A program made the translations under genes and the position numbers. 64,000 nucleotides of DNA. Source: Chrysophaeum taylorii. Taxonomy: Eukaryota > Sar > Pelagophyceae > Pelagomonadales > Pelagomonadaceae. Positions 31,141 through 41,918 of the stretch are shown here, in pieces. Where the stretch lies: assembly GCA_029834535.1 (NCBI GenBank), contig JAQMWT010000297.1:146200-210199 (forward strand), written 5' to 3'. The notes below the pieces were generated by a model, which saw only the letters and a program-made list of their open reading frames with translations, had not been told where the DNA came from and did no database searches. Every line of letters starts with the position of its first letter. Positions within the stretch are counted from its first letter, which is position 1.

Positions 31141-31383
31141 GACCTAGTCGGGGTCATCGCCGAGTTGATCCTTAGTACTAATCGACAGATGTTTGTGTGT
31201 CTGTCTGTCTGTCTGTCTGTTTGGCTTTAAATGTCGACTGCTAAGAGGAGGGTGTGTGTGGGGAGCAGGAAGGGTGTAGGTGGGTTTGTGGGTCTCTCTG
31301 TTTGTCTTTAAATGTCGACTGCTAAGAGGGGTGTGTGTGTGGGGAGCATGAAGCATTGAAGGATGTGGGTGGGTTTGTGGGGT
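31141..31383 (+). mobile_element. Nested 5' fragments of Helitron-like family
   Basis: A piece with CTAGTCGGGGTCATCGCCGAG is followed at 31,169 by a new 5' end (TCCTTAGTACTAATCGAC), a (TGTC)n tract and two copies of the AAATGTCGACTGCTAAGAGG block. It abuts and truncates the gag of the + strand Copia element. Confidence 0.6.
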
Positions 31384-32370
31384 TTTGTGGCATTCCTGGC
31401 CATCACAAGAAGGATTGTCGCAAGCGCCACCGCTATTTACTCTCCCAAGCCGCCACCCGCCCTCTTTCTCGTCCCACATACCCAGCTCGCCCTCGTCCCC
31501 AATACCCACCTCGACCCAATCCACCATTCTACCAAAACTATCTCTCCGCCCCCATCCCACTCTTGCCTCCCTCTCAACCCTCTCCGCCGCTTCTTGCGTT
31601 GCCACCCTCCACCACACCCTCTCTCCCGCCTTCCACCGCCATATCCTCCTGACCCATCTCTTTCTGCACCCACCTATCCGTCTTTCAATTTCCATCTTTT
31701 TTCCATCTCCCCCTCCATTCACCAAGTCCTTTCATCCACCAATGCCCTTACCGCTCCAATGCCCGTACCGCTCTGCTCACCGTCCGTGAGCGCGATTATC
31801 TTCACTTCAGCAATCTTCGCCTCGTTGTCGACGATACAGGTGCCAACGTCAATCTCTTCAATTCCCCTGCAGGTTTTACTGACCTTGACAACACTCAACA
31901 GCACTCAATCAGTTCGGCTCTCGGCACTGGTTCTGTTTCTGGTTCTGGCACTGCTCACTTAACTTTCCCTTCCATTGGTCCTCTTGACAATCGTGGTCTT
32001 CCTTCTCCTGCACCCACTCTTTCCGCCCCTCATGGCATCCATGTCGCGTTCCCACATACCCTCATCTCTCCTGGCCTTGGTGACAAACGGATTCTTTCTG
32101 ATCATGCCCTTGAACAAGTTGGTTACGATTGTCCTACGATCCATGATGTTGGCCCTACTCATCCGCAACGAATCTTACGTCACCGCCAGACGCATCATGT
32201 CATTCCTCTGCTTCGTCGCTATGGTCTTCTCTTGATCGTCTGTTGGATCGGCAATACGACCGCTGCGCCCTACGCGGATTTTGTTTCCCCTTTTGTGGCA
32301 TTTTCTTCTTGCCCTCGCGTACATGACCCTTGTGCGTTTCCCGTTGTGTCTCAACGTACTCAACTCAATT
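31384..32370 (+). pseudogene. Copia gag zinc knuckle and protease remains
   Basis: CGIPGHHKKDCRKR near 31,385-31,425 is the second half of a CCHC zinc knuckle; its first cysteines are cut off by the Helitron-like fragment. The aspartic protease signature LRLVVDDTGANVNLF lies at ~31,818-31,862. The frame is broken between and after these. Confidence 0.6.
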
Positions 32371-32377
32371 ATGACAT

Positions 32378-33600
32378 TTGGCATGCTCGTCTGGTCATTA
32401 TAGCCCTCCCTATATTCGGCGTTTGTCTTCTCTCGCTGTTGGTGCACCGCTTTTCCCAAGCTCCGCGTCTCTTTCTTTTTGTCCTGCTTGTGCTTTAGGT
32501 AAAATGCATGCTGCGCATGTTGGCCAACGTAAACCACATGCATCCACTTCCACCTCTCTTCCTGCCACCGAAATCTTGTCCCGTCCACGTGCCGTTGCCC
32601 CCTATCTTATTATCCACGCAGACCTCATGTTTACCGGTGTTCCTTCTTTCATTTACCAAGACCGTGCCATCCTTACGTTTGTTGATGATCATACGCGTCG
32701 CCGCACACGTTACTTTGCCCCCCGCCACGATGCACTTAAGAAGCCAACTCGAACTTTATCTGTCTACTGTGGTTCGCCCCTTTGGGTATCGCATAGCCCT
32801 CATCTACACAGATCGTGACAAATCTCTTATGGGCCAATTCGAAACCTTATGTCTGGGCAACAACATCGCCATCAAACGGGCTCCTGCTGCTCAGTCTAAA
32901 ACTTCCCAGGCGCACGCTTTTTCTGGTGTTGTGGAACGCTCCCATCGCGCAACTGCTGATATTACTCGCACTCTTTTGGTGCATGCGCACCGTCCACCTG
33001 ATTTTTGGCGTTGGGCCATGGAAACGGCTGACTTCATCTCCGAGCGCATGCCAAACGCCTCCAACCCTGGTTACATGCCGCCATATGAAATGCTTCACGA
33101 AACCTTGCCCCGCGTCGATTTTCTTCGTGTTTGGGGCTGCCCTGCTGCTATTCTTACTGGCGACAAATGGCCTACCAAAGCTATTACAGGCATCTTCATT
33201 GGGTATCCGTCTGCAGGACCGGGTTACCGCATTCTGCTTCAACGATCCACCGGTCCCGTCATCCATACTTCTGTTGATGTCGTTTTCGACGAGAATTTTG
33301 CTATGCGTAAGTCCCTGTCCTCCCAACCCCTTCCTCCTCCTCTTGTGGATTCTCGTTTCCCCGACTTATTTTATTATGACCCTCGTTTGTCTTCCGCTGT
33401 TGCTCCTGTGTCTCCTGTTTTTGATGCTCGGGAGCCGGCCTTATCGGGACTGATCACCCCAGAAACAATACCACAACCGTCAGCGGACAATACGAAAAGT
33501 GCACCATTACGTCGAGCCAAACGGAGCCGACCGCGCAAAGTCGACCAAAGCGCACCAACAACAACTCACAAACCTTCGAACTTCCATTCTCGCGTTTGTC
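32378..33600 (+). pseudogene. Copia integrase
   Basis: Pre-integrase zinc site remnant (HYSPPYIRRL...CPACALGKMH) and catalytic core: ILTFVDDHTRR (first Asp), IYTDRDKSLMGQFETL (second Asp), FSGVVERSHRATADITR (Glu), followed by the usual FLRVWGCPA...GIFIGYPSAG C-terminal part. At least two frameshifts split it (near 32,380 and ~32,740). Confidence 0.8.
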
Positions 33601-33799
33601 CACAACGCAATGTCGATTCTGTTTCCTCCTGTCACTCTCTGTATGTCACTTATTCTAGCTTTCGTTTGTTAGTTCATTATGTCTTCCTTCCCCTTTGTCT
33701 AGCTCATACCCTTGTTGATCCCCCATCTGTCCACGTTCTAATGATTACTCTGCTTCCGATGAAACCTCTCAATATTCTTATATTGATGACGGCGCTATC

Positions 33800-34791
33800 A
33801 CTTCTACTCATTTACGCGAAGCTTTAGCTCAAACAAATCCTAAACGTCCTGGCTGGTTCCAAGCCATCGCCAAAGAATATCATTCCCTCGGTCAGCTCGG
33901 TTGCTGGGATGTTGTTCGCGTTCCTTCTACTTTTTCTGGCAACATCTGCACTTTAAAGTGGGTCCCCCGCAAGAAGTGTGAATCTGGCCGCTTCAAATCG
34001 TACAAGGCTCGCCTCGTTGTCCGTGGTTACACCCAGGTTCACGGCATTGATTATCACGATACGTATTCTCCAGTTGCCAACATTGTCACCATACGGCTCT
34101 TTCTCACCTTTGTTGCTGTTCACGACTGGGATTTGCATTCGTTGGATGTCAGCTCCGCTTTTATCCAAGCTCCCATTGACGAAGACATCTATGTCTGGCC
34201 ACCCGAAGGCTATGCTCCTCGCCAACCCACAGATGGTTCCAAACTCGTTTACAACCTCCGTCGTTCTTGGTATGGTTGCAAACAAGCTTGTCGTAATTGG
34301 TGGCTTTCTTTGGAACGCTTCCTTGTCAATGATTGCGGCTTCGTCCGCGGATCTGGTGACACTTGCAGTTACAAGCTCGTGCTTAATTCTCTCGTCGTTC
34401 TCCGTCTCGTTCTTGTCGTTGATGATCTTCTTGTGGCGCAACCTCGTCATTGCCTTGGCCATAACCAAGCCTTCTTCCTCCGTTTCAAAGCCTTCACTGA
34501 TGTCAACGAGCTCGATCTTCACACTTACTTTGGTCTCCGCATTACGCGTGATCGCGCACGTCGCACGCTCGCTATCGACCAATCGCATGCTATCCGTGAA
34601 ATCCTCACCGAACATCGCTTCATCAACAGTAAACCAGAATTGACTCCCGCTCCCAAAGGTCTTCATCTTTCTGCGGCTGATTGTCCTGTACCTGGCTCCC
34701 CCGATCACGTCTTCATGGCACGCATCCCTTTTCGTCGTATTGTTGGATGTGTTTTGTTTATTTCTGTTATGACTCGCCCTGATATCACTTG
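33800..34791 (+). pseudogene. Copia reverse transcriptase
   Basis: Reads KWVPRKKCESGRFKSYKARL, VRGYTQVHGIDYHDTYSPVA, LDVSSAFIQAPIDEDIYVWP, LRRSWYGCKQACRNWW and the active-site block LVLVVDDLLVAQ, all standard Copia RT blocks. It ends where a SINE has inserted (34,803). Confidence 0.85.
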
Positions 34792-34802
34792 GTCCGTCAA
34801 TC

Positions 34803-35175
34803 TAACTAACTAACTAACTTCAGACCTCTCCCGAGCATGGGAGCCAGGCCGGACCGACAGGTGCCAGTCCGGAATCACGGGCCTGTAGACGAGGAGCGCC
34901 GAAAGGTCGGTCGGCGGAGAGTGACCATCAAGCTTGTCGCCATGCGACGAGGAGTCCGCGATGTGACTGACAACCAACTCGTCGATAACCTTCCGTCTTC
35001 GCCCCCCGGCCATACCCCGTCCCACTGCGAACGTTCCGGCTGCCAACCGGCCCGCCCGGGAGGCGAATAGGTGCCAACCTACGCCGGGAGGGCGGATGCC
35101 CTCGCAAGGCTCAGGATTCATGAGGCACCGTCCTCCATCGCAACCGCAGTCGGCGATCAGGGTAAGGGTAGAAGT
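34803..35175 (-). mobile_element. SINE-like element (373 bp) with (GTTA)n tail, 11-bp TSD
   Basis: Precisely bounded by the duplication gtccgtcaatc (34,792-34,802 and 35,176-35,186), splitting RT from RNase H. On the - strand it ends in TCTGAAGTTAGTTAGTTAG. Its last ~80 nt match the tail of the LINE at 48,243-48,974, and a 5'-truncated copy occurs at 58,722-58,975. It has a continuous open frame of 120+ codons on its sense strand, of unknown meaning. Confidence 0.85.
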
Positions 35176-35186
35176 GTCCGTCAATC

Positions 35187-35768
35187 AGTGTGCGCGTTTT
35201 ACACACAATCCTGGTAAACCCCACTGGTACGCTTTATCTCATACCCTCCGTTATCTCAATGGTTCTCAAGATCTTGCCCTTGTTCTTGGTCTCGATTCTA
35301 CCCTTCGTCTCTGTGGTTATTCCGACTCCACCTGGGCCGACGACCCTGATGACCGCCACTCCACTACTGGCTTTTGTTTTCTCCCTTGCTGGCTCTATGA
35401 TAGCCTACTGCTCACGTTCGCTGTACCTCCTCGCCCGCTCCTCTTTTGAAGCTAAATTGCTCGCTCTTTACGCCGCTACTGCTGAGCTCTCTTGGCTTCT
35501 CAAACTTTTTGATGACTTTGATCTCCCTCGTCACACGGTACCAATGTACGTCGATAACAGCACCACCGTCACCCAAGTCCGTCTCCAATGTCTCACGAGG
35601 CGCACCCGCCATATTGACATTCGCTTTTACAGCACCGCCGAATATCATCGCAATCGCATCATCGATCTCCAACACATTCCCCGCCTTGACAACCCTAGCG
35701 ATATCTTCACTCGCAATACGGAAGCTACTCCATTCCTCCGGCTTCGTGCTCGTTACCTCACCTCGTGA
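35187..35768 (+). pseudogene. Copia RNase H
   Basis: In mixed frames: HWYALSHTLRYLNGSQDLAL, CGYSDSTWADDPDDRHSTTG, SSFEAKLLALYAATAELSWL, LPRHTVPMYVDNSTTV and RTRHIDIRFYSTAEYH..., ending TS-stop at 35,768. This is the full Copia RNase H series with a frameshift near 35,380. Confidence 0.85.
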
Positions 35769-36040
35769 CTTCGTCCGACAACTCCTGTCTTTTTCTGCCA
35801 CAATGCCTCTCCTGACGTCTTTTTCCACCTTTCAGCTTCTCCTTTGTGAGCGTCTCACTTACCCCTTTTTTTTTCCCCTTTTCTTTCTTTTCCAGCACCT
35901 GTGTGACGGCCTCACTTTCCCCTTTTTCCTTTTCTTTCTTTTCCAGCACCTGTGTGAGGAAGCTATGACACTTACCCCTGCACCTCGTATCCAGTATCCC
36001 TACGTCACTCCCTTATCGCTAGTGTAACGCCCCATTCCAG
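35769..36040. other. 3' non-coding part of the + strand Copia, pyrimidine-rich
   Basis: Long CT-rich tracts with a tandem unit (CTTTCTTTTCCAGCACCTGTGTGA repeated at ~35,880 and 35,936). An LTR could not be defined. Confidence 0.4.
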
Positions 36041-36045
36041 TTGTC

Positions 36046-36145
36046 TTTAAATGTCGACTGCTAAGAGGGGGGTGTGTGTGGGGAGCATGAAGGATGTGGG
36101 TGGGTTTGTGGGGTATGAGGGATGTGCCTGACGGTTCCAGTTGTC
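36046..36145 (+). mobile_element. Short Helitron-family piece between 11-bp direct repeats
   Basis: TTTAAATGTCGACTGC...CTGACGG block of the Helitron-like family, with TTCCAGTTGTC immediately before (36,035-36,045) and at the end (36,135-36,145). Confidence 0.55.
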
Positions 36146-36340
36146 ACATACCTGTTTAGGTCAACATGACGAGGCTAAAGGATTGCTGTCCTTACTACGA
36201 ATATGTGTACCCCCTCTTAATGTCCGTCGACAGCCAGCGTAAACCCTTACTTTCATTACCGAGACAGGTTAAGGATTGCGGATGTTGGACCGTTTCCAGC
36301 ACCAGAGGAGTGACGGAGAGACACGACGCTCCCACACCAC

Positions 36341-36530
36341 AGGCGTCCGCATCTGCTGGCTATCCGCATCTGCTGGCTATCCGTGTCCGCTGGGTGTCCG
36401 CATCCGCTGGGTGTCCGCATCCGCAGGGTGTCCGCATCCGCGGGGTGTCCGCGTCCGCAGGTGTCCGCGTCCGCAGGGTGTCCGCATCCGCAGGTCCGCT
36501 GGTCGCGGATACTTGCGGACACGGTCCAAA
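36341..36530. repeat. ~18-bp minisatellite (GTGTCCGCATCCGCTGG)
   Basis: About ten imperfect units of GTGTCCGCATCCGCWGG, varying from 15 to 18 bp. It gives false frames on both strands. Confidence 0.9.
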
Positions 36531-36579
36531 TCCGCTGGTCGGATGCGGACACGATACGCGTCCGTGAGCTTCTTTACTT

Positions 36580-37200
36580 CGACGACTTGGGGAGTCCCTA
36601 CAGTTGCACCTTCTCAAGTTCGAACAGCGATGCCTATGAAGTGATAGCCTATGCTGCGCGCACGATGAAGGTCGAGCCTGGGCGCATTTACTGCGTGCCA
36701 GTCGCTCTTTCAGAGCCCATGGAAACCGGGCATGTTTTCGTTGCTACGTCTTCTGGATACGAGCAACTTGGGGTAGTCGATGGAATGTGTTCTTCTCCTG
36801 AGGATCATGACAGGTTCGCAGCTCGAGTGGCGATATCCTCTACCCAGGATGTGCCGACCGTGATCACTCAAGGTGAAGTCCTTGCTTTGGGCGATATTGT
36901 TCGTTTTGATGACGAGCTGAATGCTGAGACGGTCGACGATTTAACGAAGGATGGTGAAGCCGAATCTAACAAGGCTAACCTATCATTCAGTGTTTCGGTC
37001 GCAAGCCATCTTACTCAAGGCAATGTGGCTCCCGTACTGATGCTTTTGAGCTCAGTGCAGAAGGCGTCTCCTTCTGCCGATAAGAAGAAGAATTCTCGTC
37101 AAGAATCGCTCGGTAACGACGATTTCGACCGACGAACTGACGAGGAGGAAAAGAAATGCCGAGAAGTTACAGAATGCGAGATTCGCCGAAGGTTTGAAAA
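36580..37200 (+). pseudogene. Gypsy protease-to-RT linker region
   Basis: Open frame with YEVIAYAARTMKVEPGRIYC, GHVFVATSS and VPTVITQGEVLALGDIVRFD, which resembles the beta-rich linker after the protease in many Gypsy pols ('...V..G....V.V.N....P..L..G..LG'). It continues with a charged stretch (KKKNSRQES...DEEEKKCRE) into the methyltransferase. The protease active site itself is not seen. Confidence 0.45.
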
Positions 37201-37201
37201 T

Positions 37202-38400
37202 GTCCACTGGGTGCCGATCACGTATCGCAAGGTTGTGATGCTCTTCAGCGGCGCCGGAGGAAGTACTTTAGGATTGCAACGAGCGAACGAGTTGTGCGGG
37301 ATGTCGTTTCGAGTCGTCCTTGCTCTTGACTCGTCAACAGCTGCCAACAAGGTTCATCAGAAGAATTTCCCGAAGATACCTGTGGTTCTCCAGAGCGCTA
37401 CACTATTACGTGTACGACACTGGAACACCTCACTCCTTTCACACCTATCTCCACTCGAGGGTTTTCTCTTCGCAATACGGCTTTCCCTCTTTCCTCCCTT
37501 ACCCTTCCGCCACTATTACTCTCAGATTATGAAGAATTAAATCTGCAGTTCACTTCCAACAAGGAGTAGACCTCCAGGTGCGTACCGTCAGGTGTGGGGT
37601 TGTCTGTTTAATTAATGGAGGCTTCATTCCTCATTGTCAGTGTGAACGCTTCTATGGGACCTAATGTCCTTAAGGAGTTAGGGCCTAAATCCCTACCTTG
37701 TGTAGTAGCATGTGACAAGCGGAATGGTCTGTACACGCCTTAGACTGCACGCAGTCCCTACCATGTACCCGGAGAGGGTCAAATCTCTCCAGATTCAGCA
37801 CACGCTCTGCGGACGATATGACTCGACCCTCCGATTGATCAAGGCTTATTTGCCTGAAGCGGAATGGTCATCGTCAATTTGCATGGCGTCTCCACCCTGC
37901 GTTCATTCAGCACTCTGCAACTCGACATCCAGAGATGCTGGCAGGGGAGTTACGGCCACTAATTGGACGATGAAGCTGTGCAAAATGGCTGGCTTCATGA
38001 TGTGGCTGATTGAACAGGAGGCGTCCATTATTTTTTATATAGCGCGCTTACACCCTTACGTGTACGTCGTCAATTTTCATGATATCACGCACTCTGATGA
38101 GCTCTCGCGTGCGATTGCTGGTTTCCAGTCACCCACTGCACTTGCAAGAGGCTCCGAAGACATGTGCGAATATGCAACAATAATTTGCTGCAGCTTTAGG
38201 TTACGCTCATGAACGCCACCTGCTCCAGCTGAATCATCTCGGCTCGTTCCGAGAAGCAACATATACGGCTTACACCGCTACGCGAGTTCCTCTTCGTTTG
38301 GGACCGCATCGCTCGGACACTCGGCCTTTGACTCTCGAGATGACGGCCGAGTTGCTCACGATGCCGCTGGACCATGATTGGGCTAGCTTGTATAAGACAG
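37202..38400 (+). pseudogene. Cytosine-5 DNA methyltransferase domain in the Gypsy element (split by a solo LTR)
   Basis: Motif I is VVMLFSGAGGSTLGLQRAN (37,232-37,290), with the AdoMet-binding region VVLALDSSTAAN. After the LTR the frame resumes exactly. Motif IV is MASPPCVHSALCN (Pro-Pro-Cys, 37,892-37,900), followed by WLIEQEAS (motif VI-like Glu), then VVNFHDITHSDELSRAIAGF (motif VIII position, arginine pattern weak). After a frameshift near 38,200 comes RPLTLEMTAELLTMP (motif X-like). Removing the LTR and one copy of its 6-bp duplication restores one uninterrupted frame through motifs I-VI. Expected activity: transfer of methyl from AdoMet to cytosine C5. This copy is inactive because of the insertion and frameshift. 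Confidence 0.78.
37394..37786 (+). repeat. Solo LTR of Copia family 1 inserted in the methyltransferase
   Basis: 393 bp, flanked by the duplication ctccag (37,388-37,393 and 37,787-37,792). Matches the LTRs at 2,350, 53,547 and 56,731. Its ends are AGCGCTACAC and CAAATCT, not the usual TG...CA. Confidence 0.9.
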
Positions 38401-38900
38401 ATTCGTTCAAACATTTAGCGTCGCGCGGCGCATCCTTCCATGGCACATCGAACTTTTCTTCGTATTTGAACCTCACCTCAGGGTGGCTCTTATTGATCTT
38501 TTCACCTTTGACGCGCACATTCGGCTCGCTCCTTACTTTCGGCTCCTGTTCATGTTCAGGATCCGGCGGAACGTCCACTTTTGATTGTGGGGGGGGGGCA
38601 GCAGAAAGAGCGTGAGCCGTCCCCGCGCATCTGTTTGAAGCGGAAGCATAGGCACTTCTGGCGGCTCCCATTTAGTGGGATCCTGGAGATCATCTTTTGA
38701 CACCCACTTAACGACACGAGTGCGCGTATTTGACAGTGGAATCTGTACGTGATGAAGGGTGGTGTCGGAAATTCGCAAATACTGCTCAAAGGATCGATCT
38801 GTCGGGCTCAACGCGGTCGGCATGACTTCGCCACTTTGGCGGACACCTCTGGTCACGGAGTTGTGCAGATCGACTGCTAAAATCGCAAGAGTGTCTGGGG
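38390..38900 (-). other. Segment that reads as coding on the opposite strand within the Gypsy element
   Basis: Between the methyltransferase and RT, the - strand gives sensible protein (FEQYLRISDTTLHHVQIPLS, RVVKWVSKDDLQDPTKWEPP, then after a frame change in a poly-C run, EVRFKYEEKFDVPWKDAPRD), whereas the + strand does not. It may be a local inversion or an insertion. The family is not recognised. Confidence 0.35.
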
Positions 38901-39135
38901 GGACGACAGACGCGGACGGTGTACCGTTACCGCAGACTCCGGAGCACGTCAAGGACAATGAGGCGATGAAAGTCGTAACTCTGACGAAGGAAGAAGTCGA
39001 AAAGGTTGTTCGAGAACTGGGAATTCCCGACAACCTGGATGAGGATGCGAAGATGATGTTGAGCCACTGCGTGCAATACGCGTGGGCCTTTTTTGATCCG
39101 ATTATGAGACCCGTGGACTCGCCACCGGTTTCTCT

Positions 39136-40560
39136 ACGATTAAAGACGCAAACCCACGACCGATCAAGATGACGCCTTATATGTTGACGCCAGCAAAGCT
39201 CGAGTGTCTCATAAAGCAGATCACTGAGTGGTGTCGCGATGGAGTCATCCGACCGGCGAACTCTCCGTGGGGATTCCCTGTACTGATGCTGCCTAAGAAG
39301 GGAGCAGAGGCCGGGACGTCGAATGCTTTTCGAGCTGCAGTTGACTTGCGTCAGCTCAATGATCAGCTGGTCAATGACAGTTGGCCGAATATTCGTCAGG
39401 ATGATGCTTTGGCTTTTCTTGCCACGCGCCGTTGGCGGACGTGCATTGATATTCGATGGGGTTATCATAACCTACGTTTGGACGCCGCCGCTCAGGACGC
39501 TGTTACGATGGTCAGTCCACTTGGAGCCCATAGTTTCTTGCGATTGCCTCTAGGAGTAAAAACAGCACGAGCTCTCTTTTGTAAGCAGATGGCTAGCGAT
39601 TTGTCCACATGGATGTATAAGGACTTGGTCGCGTTTGTCGACGATATTATGATGGTATCGGATGAACTCCACCGACATTTACAAGTCTTGATTGAAGTGC
39701 TGTGCCATTTAGCGCAGCGAGGATATAGTGAACGAACTTCGAAGTTCAACCTCCTCAAAGACGAAATCGAGTTTTTGGGACACATTTCGACTCCGGAAGG
39801 CTCGAAGCCGAATCCCAAGACGTTAGAAGCGTTGCAGAAGGTGCCGATTCCCAGTACGTTGCCGAACACGTCCCCGAAGACCCAGATTCGATGTTTCATC
39901 GGCATGAGCAACTATTGCCGCCGATATGTGAAGATTTATTCGAAGATTGTGGAGCCGCTGAGGCGATTGTGTCTTGGAGACGTTAAGTTTGAGTGGACGC
40001 CTGAGTGCCAAAAGGCATGGGACACGATCATCGAAGCTTTGGTGGACTCTCGCGGAGTTTATCATCCTGACTACGATCTTCCTTTTCAGATCCGCTCGGA
40101 TGCTTCCAAGGATGGTCTGGGCGCGTATCTTTTTCAGCTCGTGGATGTCAATGACGAAACCGGCAAGGTGACACGAGAGGAACGAGTAATTGAGTATTGG
40201 AGCCGAGGTGTGCCGAAAGAGATGCGGAACTATGAGCCTCGCCGGCTAGAGCTACTGGCGGTTGTTCTTTCTCTTGAGCATTTCCGCTCGTATATCGAAG
40301 GTCACAGGACGATCCTTGAAACGGATCATCGCAACTTGACGTTTGTACGAAAGGCGAAGCACTCGTCTGGGCAGTTGGCTCGATGGGCGATGCGGCTCGC
40401 CGATTTTGATCCTGAGTTGGGTTACAAACCAGGAAAGTCGCCGGGAATGAGTATCCCCTGTCTCTCTCGCAATCCTATAGATCATGTCATCGAGACGGTT
40501 GAGTTTGGTGAGCCCTTGAACCACGCATATATATATGTATCTAGTGTGCCAAAAACTTCC
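39136..40560 (+). pseudogene. Gypsy reverse transcriptase and RNase H
   Basis: RT blocks: PRPIKMTPYMLTPAKLECL, DGVIRPANSPWGFPVLMLPK, FRAAVDLRQLN, RWRTCIDIRWGYHNLRLD, SFLRLPLGVKTARALFCKQM and LVAFVDDIMMVSD (active-site FVDD). Then the connection (GHISTPEGSKPNPKTLEAL; FIGMSNYCRRYVK) and RNase H (IRSDASKDGLGAYLF; EPRRLELLAVVLSLEHFR; LETDHRNLTFV). Apart from the entry frameshift at ~39,135 the frame is open for 469 codons, so decay is recent. It ends in an ATATAT run that shifts the frame. Confidence 0.92.
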
Positions 40561-40574
40561 TCGCCCTGTCGATG

Positions 40575-41840
40575 ATGAAGGAGTACCTTTAGCTGGGTGC
40601 CACGTCATTCTGTCGTTTGTTACGACTGAGTTACCTGTGGAGGAAGAAGACGAGGATCTCGATGATCCGATGCAATTGGTCACGTCTCATGCTACGAGAC
40701 AACGTCAGAAGCAACGTCTGCAGACCCAACCTAGTATTTTCCGTGATGCCGATGAATACCAAGAGTACATCGACAAGATCCCGGATAATACTTTGGAAGA
40801 GATAGCCAAAGAGCAGATCACTGATGCTACTTGCGAGGACATTCGCTATCGCATGGCTCAGGGCCATTCTCTTCGTCGGTACGGAGCCAACTATCGCTAT
40901 CAAGTGGTGAAAGGAGTTCTCTACCGTGCCGCACCTGACTTGCACCCGATGATAGTCGCACCCCGAACTTTACGGACGATCATCATCCGATTGTACCATG
41001 ACACGCCTCTCAATCGTGGTCACATGGGTCGTCAAAGTACAGTGCAATCGATACTTGAACGTTTTTGGTGGCCCCACATGTCTAATGAGGTGGGTGCTTA
41101 TATTGCTGGTTGCATAGTGTGCAAGAAAGCTCGCACGCCTGAACCAAAGAGAGCAGGTCTTCTTCAGCAACCAGTAAATGATGGTGATTGCGCCCTCCTT
41201 TGTATGGATTTGTTAGGACTTTTGCCCAGTGCTGGTCCCGATACATATCTGATCATATTATTTGATCCATTTTCTCATTTCTTGATTCTTGACGTACTAC
41301 ACCATAAGACTGCTGAATCAATCCTCGAGTCTTTTGTCGCGAATATATTACTCAAGGGTTATCTACCTCAGAGGATTCGTACCGACAATGGGAAAGAGTT
41401 CGTCAAAAAATTGATGGAAGAGTTTTGTCATCTCTTCAATGTTCGGTATAGTACCACGATTCCGTATCATGCTCAGGCTAATCCTGCGGAAGGGTCAGCC
41501 GCTTTATCAAGGCTTTCCTCCGTGCGTGTCTTCAAAACCGCAAGATCGCGGACTGGCCCGAATTCGCGGAGTACATTGCTTTTTGCTACAATCGTAAGTT
41601 TATTCCGGGAACTCAGATCTCACCTTTCATGCTTCGTCTCAACCGGCAGCCTCTATTGCCAACAGATTATACGATCATGGATCTTGATGTCCGCCGCCTG
41701 CCGAAAACTCGCTCCGATGTTGAGGCAGAGACTCGCGAGAGGTGGAAATTCTATACCGCTACGGTGAACGAAGCTCGCGAGAAGGCTCTTCGTAAACCAC
41801 GTCTCGCTTACAATGCGGACCATGTCGATGGGAGTATGAA
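40575..41840 (+). pseudogene. Gypsy integrase
   Basis: Zinc site H-H-C-C: LYHDTPLNRGHMGRQSTVQS...CIVCKKA. Core: LLCMDLLGLLPSAGPDTYLI (Asp), PQRIRTDNGKEFVKKLMEEF (Asp) and YHAQANPAEG (Glu position, then a frameshift at ~41,490). In the next frame the core continues (FIKAFLRACLQNRKIADWPE, AYNADHVDGSMKKV). Confidence 0.88.
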
Positions 41841-41918
41841 GAAAGTTCACATGTTCTGCTCTACATCCCTTTTCTTCAGAACAAGCTTCGACCGGAATGG
41901 CGCGGTCCATTCGTTATT

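Larger units (their letters stand above)
31384..35768 (+). mobile_element. Ty1/Copia retrotransposon, 5'-truncated and frame-broken
   Basis: In order: gag zinc knuckle remainder, protease, integrase, reverse transcriptase, SINE insertion, RNase H. This is the Copia order (INT before RT). No flanking LTR pair is seen. Numerous frameshifts and stops make it inactive. Base composition is pyrimidine-rich and unlike the host genes. Confidence 0.85.

Noticed and set aside
31335-31962. Pro-rich frames over the + strand Copia gag
   Set aside because: Parallel frames of a pyrimidine-rich gag spacer; only the zinc knuckle and protease signatures are meaningful.
38533-39468. 311-codon - strand frame over the start of Gypsy RT as one gene
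   Set aside because: Its first half is the antisense of the RT leader. Only the 38,390-38,900 part looks protein-like and is reported separately.
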